Assembly (NCBI GenBank): GCA_963921195.1
Contig: OY992536.1
Location: 237,496,023 to 237,560,022 of the forward strand
Source: Pegoplata infirma
Lineage: Eukaryota > Arthropoda > Insecta > Diptera > Anthomyiidae
DNA length: 64,000 nucleotides
Reading direction: 5' to 3'
Positions within the stretch are counted from its first letter, which is position 1. Every line of letters starts with the position of its first letter. The notes beneath the pieces were generated by a model. The model did not search any database, was not told the origin of the DNA, and was given only the letters and a program-made list of their open reading frames with translations. A program made the position numbers and the translations under genes. This document shows, in pieces, positions 56,695 to 64,000 of the stretch.

Positions 56695-57020
56695 ATATAG
56701 GCAAACTGAGGTGGCGTCCTGCAACTTTTTTAAAATTAGACACCAGCCTAAAAACATTATCATGTTAAAAAAACTTACACAAATCATTAAAAATGTATAG
56801 ACTAATCAGTAGTTTTTACTTACAGAACAAAAATAATTGACTTTAAAAATTAAATGTTAATGAAAGTCTTTATTATTTAGTGTGTTATTTCTGAAACAAA
56901 GGACAGAAGTAGTCATTAATAAAAACTGAACATCAAACAAATGTTTTTTCTCTGAAAAACGACTAAACGTAAAACTTTTTAATTAAACTACAAACAGTTA
57001 ATGACATAATTTTTTGAGTT

Positions 57021-57256
57021 TACTTACTAAATGGAAAAATTATTGCAAAAAACAGAATCTAAAATAAAAAACTGTACACTTATTATCCGACTGATTTCAA
57101 ATTTGCACCACATAGATTGTAGGTTAGGTTATTAGTTGTTGCTGATGGTTTAAGTCACCACACATATACTCCGAGGACCGTTGTGATATCACGGGACTAT
57201 AATAGGTTCCCCTACTACATTACAAAATTTTTAAACCAAGTTAAAGTAAAATAAAA
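57021..57256. other. No gene seen
   Basis: AT-rich flank between J2 and an INE-C start. No feature was recognised. Confidence 0.35.
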
Positions 57257-57370
57257 ACAAGTCAGAAAATTATAGTCGGTCGAGATCGACCATATAATAC
57301 CCTACACCAGTTATTTCCGAAAAAAGTCCAAAAGTAGACCGATTGCACCGTCCGTCAAAAATTAAAAAAC
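57257..57370 (+). mobile_element. INE-C 5' end
   Basis: AACAAGTCAGAAAATTATAG, the GGTCGAGATCGACC hairpin and ATATAATACCCTACACCAG match the 5' end of the copy at 62595-63438. The homology fades after about 115 bp. Confidence 0.65.
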
Positions 57371-57528
57371 CAAATCGTTAAACGCGAACTGGATTATATG
57401 AAACAAGAGACTAAATGTAGTAAAACTGCATTTACAGTTTTTCACTTCGAGATCTGGTTTCCTTTTAAAAGGGCTTCAAAGTTTTAGAGTATAAAATGTT
57501 ATAAAATATTTTTTTAATATCCATACTT

Positions 57529-57806
57529 GTCCTACGATAGCACTAGTGATAGCAAATGAAAAAGGAGGATCTCCCCTAATTTTCCTATTTTATTTTTTTT
57601 ACATATGTGGAAAAAGGAGGTAAGTTACAACCTTTCCAAACATTATCCTTCAATACCATTAAAAATGTTCAACAAAATATTTTAATAAAGTTTTCCAAAG
57701 ACTTTATTCACATCATTTTATCCTGATATGGCAAAATAAAGAAATGGAAAGATTAGGGGAGATTCTCCTCTTTCATTTGCCATCACCAGTGGCATCCTAG
57801 GACAAG
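57529..57806. repeat. Inverted repeat Y, ~280 bp
   Basis: The left arm at 57529-57586 (GTCCTACGATAGCACTAGTG, GCAAATGAAAAAGGAGGATC, TCCCCTAATTTTCC) pairs with the right arm at 57747-57806 (inverse, ending CATCCTAGGAC). The ends begin GTCCTA. It has the shape of a small foldback element. No clear duplication was found. Confidence 0.6.
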
Positions 57807-58160
57807 TACAAATATTTCAGAAATGTCACTTTCACATACATGTCATATTGAATAAATTTTTTTTAATACTTTTGCCATTTCGTTTAGATTTTACTAAACT
57901 TCAAAAAAAACTTTGTCCTATATTGTCAAGTTTTTAGGGGGATGGGAGTTCCTTACGGATATTTAATAAAACTTTTTGAATTGCAAGTAAATGAATAAAT
58001 ACAAATGTAAATTTATAATTGTTTTGGAAAGCCTTAATTAAAATTATATTCACAACAAAATCTTATACTATTAAGTTAGTAACAAATTTGATTAAGTCAA
58101 CAAGCCAAACAATATTAGAAACATGTATGTATGTGTGTATTAACTTTACACTCAAAATAA
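57807..58160. other. No gene seen
   Basis: AT-rich sequence between Y and an INE-B start. No feature was recognised. Confidence 0.35.
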
Positions 58161-58515
58161 AACAAGTACAAAAATTAAATTCGACTTGGTCGAATCTATG
58201 AATACCCTCCACAATGTTATCTGATAATAATTTTCTAAAAAAAAAATTTCAAAAAAATGCATTACAAATTTTTTATTAGAAATATATTATTTTGAGTAAA
58301 ACTTTTTTTTAATCAATAAATTTTTTTTGAGTGTAAAATTTTTTTGACTGTCAACATTTTTTTGAGTGTGGAATTTCATAAAGAAAAAAAAAAATTATGT
58401 GTAAATTTTTTTTGAGTGTAACATTTTTTTTTTGAGTGTTAATATTTTTTTTAGTGTACAATTTCTTTGAGTAACAAAATTACTTTGTAAATTATTTTTG
58501 TTGTTTTATACCCAT
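58161..58515 (+). mobile_element. INE-B 5' part, cut by F3
   Basis: AACAAGTACAAAAATTAAATT, TCGACTTGGTCGAATCTATG and AATACCCTCCACAATG are followed by the GAGTGTAA T/A-rich zone. The copy stops at the F3 terminus at 58516. Confidence 0.7.
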
Positions 58516-60531
58516 GAGGCATTCCACACCAAATGCCCAGCGAAAAAAAATGTGTACCGTAAACTTCTGAACAGGTTGTATGGATAGTAGAGTGGCACTT
58601 AAAAATTAAATTTTCGAATTTCAAAATGCGCGGGTCGAAATATTGTGTAATTGCGTCTAAAAATGATTGTGTAAAAATTTCAGGAAAATCGAATAACTTT
58701 AACCCGTGCCGCTTTGAGGTCAAAGTTTCGGGTTTTTGGGGAAAAAGGGCGATGACTTGAGAAAATAAAAAAAAAAAAGTTTTTTTATGAAATTAATTAA
58801 AATATATTTTTTTTATTTAGCTTTTACTCAAAACTACTTGGAAAAAATTATGTCAACTTTGTATGACATCATTAACCCGTTCAAAATTTTAAGCTAAAAA
58901 TTACCATGAATTTAGGGGGGTACTTCAAATGAGTATTTTCGATTTTTTAAAAATTTTATTAAACAAAATTTTTAAATTCAACATTTCTATACAAGTCACT
59001 TATAAAAAACATCCTAAAGATTTAATATTAAAAAAATTGTGGATATACATCGACTCAATTTTTTTTTGGAGCCGTTTGATTTTTGTGGATTTCAAGGAAA
59101 TTTGAATTTTGTGTAATTTTTTTTTTTTGTGAAAATCGATTTTCGAATAAACTGACCAAATTTAAATTTTTTGTTGCTTCTTTTGATCAAATTAATTCAG
59201 TTAAGAACTATTAACCTTATTAGACATCGTTAACCCATATTGGCAGGGGGCAAATGTGACCCAAGCAGCAAATTCAAAGTTTGTTTCTAGAATTTTAAGA
59301 ATTTTATTGTTTCAAAATCATTTTGGTGGTCTATTGCATACTAATTTATAGTGTTCGACCGAATATTTGGCTTCGGCATTGGCCAAAAAGCAGCACTCGG
59401 CCAGTATTCGGCTCCGGCTACATTTTTGTCCAAATATGGCCTTATGCCGAATAATTATATAAAACTTGTATGAACGTGTTAAAAAATGTTTTTGTGGAAA
59501 AAACAAACACTAAAAAAAGTCTTGCACTCAAAAAAAAAAAAAAAATTTACTCAAAAAAGGTTTTACGCTCGAAAAAATGTGCACTCAAAAAAAAATTATT
59601 TTTACAAAAATTACTAAAAAAAACATTTATGGATTCGGTCAAATTTAACTTTTTTATTTGTTTTTACTATTTGAATATATTTTGACCGAATCCATAAATG
59701 TTTTTTTTTTTGTAATTTTTGTAAAAATAATTTTTTTTGAGTGCACATTTTTTCGAGTGTAAAACCTTTTTTGAGTAAAAATTTTTTTTTGAGTGCAAGA
59801 CTTTTTTTAGTGTTTGTTTTTTCCACAAAAACATTTTTTAACACGTTCGTACAAGTTTTATATAATTATTCGGTATAAGGCCATATTTGGCCAAAAATGT
59901 AGCCGAAGCCGAATACTGGCCGAATACTGGCCGAGTGCTGCTTTTTGGCCAATGCCGAAGCCAAATATTCGGTCGGACACTATAAATTAGTATGCAATAG
60001 ACCACCAAAATGATTTTGAAACAATAAAATTCTTAAAATTCTAGAAACAAACTTTGAATTTGCTACTTGGGTCACATTTGCCCCCTGCCAATATGTCTAA
60101 TAAAAATAATAGTTATTAACTGAATTAATTTGATCAAAAGAAGCAACAAAAAATTTAAATTTGGTCAGTTTATTCGAAAAATTAAAAAAAAAATTAAAAA
60201 AGAAAAAAAAATGGCCGGATTTTTGATAAATTGCCTTTTTTAAAAAAATGGAAAATTTCAGAACGGGTTCTGAAAACTTTCAAAAAAAAATTTTTTTTAT
60301 CGATAGCCCATACAAAACTATATAAGAATGTAAATTTTTGAGATTGTGGTGCATTCCGTTTTAATGTGATAAATATTTAATCAAGGCAACTCGCCACAAA
60401 TTTGTTTTTGAAAAATTTAAAAAACAAAAACGCAATTTTCTAAGTTCCATATAGGGCTATCCATACAACCTATTCAGAAGTTTACGGTACACATGTTTTT
60501 CTGTAGCGGGACATTTGTTGTGGAATGCCTC
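58516..60531. mobile_element. Type F foldback element F3 with a large central palindrome
   Basis: The ends are GAGGCATTCCACACCAAATG and the inverse of GAGGCATTCCACAACAAATG. The outer sequence near 60190-60530 matches F1 arms (GGAAAATTTCAGAACGGG, GATAGCCC). The left side differs after about 58590 and contains AACCCGTGCCGC sequence like 44.6-45.4 kb. A ~1-kb palindrome fills the centre. No clear ATAT duplication is seen. Confidence 0.6.
59148..60181. repeat. 1.03-kb palindrome built on a hAT-like end (T)
   Basis: The arms, about 59148-59650 and 59688-60181, are near-perfect inverted copies meeting near 59668. Each arm holds TAGTGTYCGACCGAATATT and GGCTTCGGCATTGGCC, a terminus typical of a hAT-like family with repeated CCGAA words, plus an ACTC/AAAA zone and a scrap of INE-B (GGATTCGGTCAAATTTAACT). 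The flanks are part of the symmetry, so the structure is an inverted duplication and not a simple insertion. Confidence 0.7.
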
Positions 60532-60544
60532 GATGCGCGAAATT

Positions 60545-60588
60545 TCAAAGTGACTATATCCCCATACTGTAGTTGGAGGGTATAAAAA
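60545..60588 (+). mobile_element. INE-A 3' terminus scrap
   Basis: TTCAAAGTGACTATATCCCC, ATACTGTAGTTGGAGGGTATAAAA is the last ~44 bp of INE-A. Confidence 0.6.
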
Positions 60589-60600
60589 TAACACTATATT

Positions 60601-62395
60601 AATTTGTCAGCGCTCAGTGCTATGTCAGCCACGACGGCGAAGTGAGTAATCCCATTACGATAAACATCGGGGTGCGTCAAGGCTGCGTCCTTTCCCCGCT
60701 GCTATTTAATATAGTTCTTGATGTGGTGATGCGAAATTCTATGTCAGGGCAATACGGCATAACATGGGGTTTATCTGGCAAAATAGACGACTTCGACTAT
60801 GCAGATGATGTTTGCCTTCTATCCCACCGCTATTCGGATATGCAAGCTAAAATCGTACTATTTGCAGAGCACGCTGCTAAAGCTGGATTGCAAATAAACA
60901 TTAGCAAAACCAAATCTATGCGCTTGAACTCTTCAGTAACGGACAACTTTCAACTTATGAACCAACCAGTTGAAGATGTCGAATGTTTTTGCTACTTATA
61001 TATGTATATATGGGTTCCTGTTGATCCTATAAGGAGCATAGGGCCTCAATAAATGTATTCCAATTAGATTTATTTAATGCTAAGTGCTTAAGCTCGTTCC
61101 AAGATTTATTAGCTCTGATGGCTTCACTTTCCAGCTGCCGACGCCATGTATGGGATGGACGGCCTCTTCTTCGGGTTCCCTGTGGGGTCCAGTCGAGGGA
61201 TTGCCTTGTAACATCGCTTTGAGGTCTACGTAAAGCGTGACCTATCCATCTCCATTTTCGCCTTTGTATTTCTTTTGCGATTGGCTGCTGTTTGGTTATT
61301 TCCCAGAGCCGTATGTTACTTATAGTTGTTGGCCAGAAGATACGCATGATTCTTCGCAGACAACGGTTGGAGAAAACTTGAAGGGCATTAAGATCTCTGG
61401 GTGCAGCGTTCCATGTTTCGCAGCCATACAGGAGTACCGATTTTACGCACGAGTTGTAAAGACTTATTTTGGTACGCTTTGAAATTTGATTCGATCTCCA
61501 TACGTTGTTTAGTTGCCCAAAGGATTGTCTGGCTTTTACGATACGGCTGGACACATCTTCGCTAGAGCCTCCAGTTGTATTTATTACGCTACCTAAGTAG
61601 TTAAAAGAGGTAACTTCTCCTAATTCAGTGCCGCAAATATGTAAAGTTCTATCGCATCTGGTGTTGATTCTCATCACTTTGGTTTTCGCGATGTTTATTT
61701 TGAGGCCACATTTCATTGCTTCCGTTTCAACCGCTTTAAGTTTAGCTTCCATATCAGAGAAGTTGTGTGATAGCAAGCAAATATCATCTGCGTTTTTGCT
61801 ACTTGGGTAGTGTTATTTCAACAAGCGGAGGCAGTAAAGAAGATATCCAGAATAGATTGTGCAAAGCCAAACAGTCTTTCGGTATGCTTAATAAATTCTG
61901 GAGGGCACGAAGTATCACAGCTCGCACAAAAATAAACGTTTTTAACTCCAATGTCAAGTCAGTTCTCCTTTACGGTTGCGAGACCTGGAACCTATCGAAG
62001 CTCGAAATCCAAGTGCTGCAATCTTTTGTTAACCGTTGCCTTAGACGCATCCTCGGTATTTATTGGCCAAACATCATCACCAATGAGGATTTATTGCAAC
62101 GAACTCGTCAAGCCCCTTTAGAAATGGATATCCGGCGCCGTAAATTTAAGTGGCTGGGGCACACGATGAGGAAGCCAACAAACGATATCACCAGACAGTC
62201 CATCGAGTATAATCCTCAGGGATCCAGACGACCTGGAAGACCAGCTAATACATGGAGACGCCAGATGGAAAACGAATTACATGAGAATAATGTTTCGTGG
62301 AGCGAAATGAAACTGATGACAACAGATAGAGATGAATGAAAAGCTTTTGTTGAGGCCCTATGTTCCAGTGGGAATTAAAGGACTAAATATATATA
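60601..62395 (+). pseudogene. RTE-like reverse transcriptase, 5'-truncated, split by a related insertion
   Basis: The frame from about 60603 reads FVSAQCYVSHDGEVSNPITI, then INIGVRQGCVLSPLLFNIVL, the catalytic FDYADDVCLLSHR and GLQINISKTKSMRL. It breaks at CFCYL (60997) and resumes at 61798 as YLGSVISTSGG, VLLYGCETWNLS, FVNRCLRRILGIYWP, RKFKWLGHTMRKP and GRPANTWRRQME. A TGA at 62337-62339 replaces a Trp codon (the nested copy has W there); coding then continues for 12 codons to TAA at 62378. It ends in an AT-repeat tail. The N-terminal RT and any endonuclease are missing. Confidence 0.85.
60998..61791 (-). pseudogene. Nested RTE-like insertion, 5'-truncated, 13-bp duplication
   Basis: A minus-strand copy of the same family. 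It starts in the catalytic motif (ADDICLLSHNFSDMEAKL) and runs 249 codons from its first Met through INIAKTKVMRIN, YLGSVINTTGGSSEDVSSRI, SVLLYGCETWNAA, CLRRIMRIFWPT and GRPSHTWRRQLE to NWNTFIEALCSL and stop. The 3' tail is a TATATA microsatellite next to GTTTTTGCTACTT, which is duplicated at 60985-60997 and 61792-61804. The C-terminal frame is intact, so the insertion looks fairly recent. Confidence 0.85.
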
Positions 62396-62594
62396 TAATT
62401 TGTCATTCTATGCAAAACGCATTGAAATATCGGTCGAGGACCGGTTAGTTGATCCGCAAAGATTTCTAAGACATCTATCTGCTTGTCTGTGTTTTCCGAT
62501 AAAAAAAAGTTTTTGATAAAAAAATATTATTTATAAAAAATATTTGATGAAAAAAAAATGTTGATAAAAAAAATTTTGATAAAATCAAAAAAAA
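62396..62594. mobile_element. M-type head: INE-A scrap plus ATGAAAAAA array
   Basis: ATTTGTCATTCTATGCAAAA, CGCATTGAAATATCGGTCGA is the INE-A-like minus-strand piece that also heads M1 and M2. It is followed by GATAAAAAAA / TTGATGAAAAAAAAATG arrays, where INE-C then inserts. Confidence 0.5.
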
Positions 62595-63438
62595 AACAAG
62601 TAAGAAAATTATAGCCGGTCAAGACCGACCATATAATACCCTACACTAGAGTTTTTATATTTTGTCAAATCTTTAATAAGTGTAAAAAGCACTCACAAAT
62701 CAAATTTGATGGACAAGGCTTCTTTTTATTGACAATAAACCGCTTCAACTGAATATCGGGCGAAATTTTCACATAGGACCTAAGTCCAAAAAAATGGTCC
62801 GATGATAATCAGATTTGATAAGGTTATTAAAGTACGCGTTTAACATACACATACAAAATTTTAATTAAATATTTTCTATTTTCATGAAATTTGAGAGATT
62901 TATGTGAAATTCGGGAAGGTGGTTTGTATGTGGGCTACAAGAAGAACTGGTCCGATTTCTTTAAAATTCGGAAAGGTGATTTGTGTGGATGAAACATGAT
63001 TTACCTGCTAAATTTTGAAAAGATATTTATTAAAATGTGGTTATTAGAGTCATTTGAGCCAAAACTAAAGAGGACCTTTGTATGGGGGCTAGGTCTAAAT
63101 ATGGACCGATTTTTTCCAATTTCAATAGGCTTCGTCCTAGGCCAAAAGAGGCTTAAGTTTCTAATTTCAAGTCAATTGATTAAAAATTGCGACCTGTATC
63201 GTGTTTACACCGTTTACATGGACAGAAGGGCGGACGGACGGACGGACGGACGGACGGACGGACGGACGGACGGACGGACGGACAGACGGACAGACGGGCA
63301 TCTCTAAATCGACTCAATAAGTGATTCTAAGTCGATCGGTATACTTAAAAGTTGGTCTAGGACCAATATTTCAAGTAGTTACAAACATCAGCACAAGCTC
63401 ATTATACCCTGTACCACAGTGTGGTGTAGGGTATAAAA
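62595..63438 (+). mobile_element. INE-1-like element, subfamily C, complete
   Basis: It begins AACAAGTAAGAAAATTATAG with the hairpin GGTCAAGACCGACC and ATATAATACCCTACACTAG. It has a body with GGTCCGAT-type segments, a GGAC microsatellite (about 63225-63297), the GCATCTCTAAATCGAC block, AAGTCGATCGGTATACTT, GGTCTAGGACCAATATTTC and the terminus GTGGTGTAGGGTATAAAAC. It is the reference copy for subfamily C and the empty site for the 34-276 insertion. It lies inside an M-type A-rich array. Confidence 0.85.
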
Positions 63439-63439
63439 C

Positions 63440-63835
63440 TATGAACATAAAATTTATGAAAAAAAAAATTTATTAAAAAAAAAAATTATGAAAAAAAAAT
63501 ATATTGATGAAAAAACATATTGGGGGGAAAAAAATATTGATGAAAAAAATGAGGAAAAAAAACATTGATAAAAAAAATTGAAGAAAACAAATGTTGATGA
63601 AAAAAATATTGATGAAAAAAAAAAATAATAATTATGTTACGTTTTTTTAACCGTTTTTTATGTATCACGAAGTGAATTATTATCCAAGTTTCAAACCCAA
63701 GACACTAAAATTTTTGGTTTTAAAAAAATTAAAACACTAATTCCTATTTTCTTTTTGTTAATTGTTAGCTTATATAGTCATACTGAGGTGGCGTCCTGCA
63801 ACTTTTTTAAAAACATTATCATGTTAAATTGTTGG
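63440..63835. mobile_element. Composite repeat M3, 3' part
   Basis: An ATGAAAAAAAAATT array (63442-63625) is followed by a decayed CACC/GGTG block (TATCACGAAGTGAATTATTA) and TTAGCTTATATAGTC, then AGGTGGCGTCCTGCAACTTT and AACATTATCATGTTAAA. Same order as the other M copies. Confidence 0.55.
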
Positions 63836-64000
63836 TTCATTTTAAATAAAATTCTTGTTGCATTAACAAATAATTTAATTGTATTGATAAATTGTGTTGT
63901 TGAAAAAACAAAAATCAAGTAATTTCGTTGTTGTCAATACAATTAAATTTGTTTTTAAATGAGACATTGTGTTTAAAAATAAAAAAAATACAATTTTTTT
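63836..64000. repeat. X-type repeat, cut by the window edge
   Basis: Words such as TTGTTGCATTAACAAATAATTT, GATAAATTGTGTTGTTGAAA and GTTGTCAATACAATTAAATT resemble the X repeat at 42.7 and 48 kb. Confidence 0.4.

Larger units (their letters stand above)
54039..56771. mobile_element. Composite repeat M2, inserted in J2
   Basis: The order is the duplicated TGCCTGCGAATTTTGTACTC segment with an INE-A scrap, a very long ATGAAAAAAAATT array (about 54385-55560), two tandem copies of the GCTGGTGAAAAACG block (55565-55740 and 55811-55978), and the N insertion. It ends in the tail TTAGCTTATATAGG, AGGTGGCGTCCTGCAAC, AACATTATCATGTTAAA. Long open frames in the A-rich array (54923-55291 on the minus strand) are low-complexity F/K peptides, not genes. 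Confidence 0.55.
53482..57020. mobile_element. CACT-TIR element J2, split by M2
   Basis: It begins CACTCAAAATATTTTGTAGG and ends with GTTAATGACATAATTTTTTG, GAGT at about 57019. The left half (53482-54038) and right half (56772-57020) align in inverse to J1, with the M2 repeat inserted between TACCAACAATTTAAAAAAA and TTACACAAATCATTAAAAA. The J-type tRNA-like module lies at 53853-53911. Confidence 0.6.

Noticed and set aside
52915..63625. A-rich repeat arrays considered as CRISPR
   Set aside because: Units are degenerate, adjacent and lack spacers; the context is eukaryotic repeat DNA.

Overview
The window looks like gene-poor, AT-rich repeat DNA from a dipteran genome, probably a muscoid or other calyptrate fly. 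Three things point that way. First, there are about fifteen copies or pieces of a short interspersed element that shares its landmark blocks with Drosophila INE-1/DINE-1: a GGAC microsatellite, a GACATCGCTAGA block, an ATATATACTTTATGGGGTC block and a terminal GGGTATAAAA. Second, the only convincing protein homology is insect non-LTR retrotransposon reverse transcriptase. Third, the one plausible host-type splice structure has a 65-bp intron, which is fly-like. I found no intact host gene, no rRNA and no functional tRNA gene. The species call is inference.

Almost every base belongs to nested transposable elements, and many insertions can be read with their target-site duplications (TSDs). The main families are: (i) INE-1-like elements in three subfamilies, called A, B and C here; (ii) long foldback elements with terminal inverted repeat (TIR) GRGGCATTCCA or similar and a 4-bp ATAT/TATA duplication (types D, E, F, K); (iii) elements with TIR CCCNNNNAAAAAT and a 2-bp duplication (P, Q, V, W); (iv) elements with TIR CACTSA and a 2-bp duplication (I, J, U), some carrying degenerate tRNA-like modules; (v) hAT-like elements with perfect or near-perfect 8-bp duplications (G, L, R, S); (vi) a Harbinger-like element with a TTA duplication (N); (vii) two non-LTR retrotransposon groups, one jockey/CR1-like (about 18.2-19.1 and 26.0-27.6 kb) and one RTE-like (60.6-62.4 kb).

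Layout. 0-8 kb: INE-C fragment carrying a small MITE, a type D element with INE-B inside, and a composite M repeat carrying U2, V and a hAT-like L. 8-18.2 kb: one type E element, itself inside an INE-B copy and expanded to 10 kb by nested insertions. 18.2-19.1 kb: reverse transcriptase fragment. 19.7-21.1 kb: tandem INE-A. 22-24.4 kb: E inside D. 25.3-28.3 kb: INE-B split by a CR1-like element and by D. 29.9-31.3 kb: E. 33.0-36.3 kb: I containing the 2.1-kb palindrome K. 38.0-39.7 kb: hAT-like R. 39.9-42.6 kb: INE-A split by E, which holds L. 43.5-44.0 kb: hAT-like S. 44.6-46.0 kb: inverted repeats and F. 47-50.6 kb: INE-A, X repeats, INE-B. 50.6-52.5 kb: unrecognised. 52.5-57.0 kb: M and J nested with N. 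58.2-60.5 kb: INE-B fragment and F with an internal palindrome. 60.6-62.4 kb: RTE-like element inserted in an RTE-like element. 62.6-63.4 kb: INE-C. 63.4-64 kb: M and X repeats.

The most interesting signals are the deep nest at 8-18 kb, the repeated use of one short ATATAT site inside INE copies by the D/E foldback family, the CCC-TIR family (one member holds a possible spliced gene fragment and a roughly 175-bp tandem array), and tRNA-like modules inside CACT-TIR elements. Coordinates of element ends were read by eye and may be off by a few bases.
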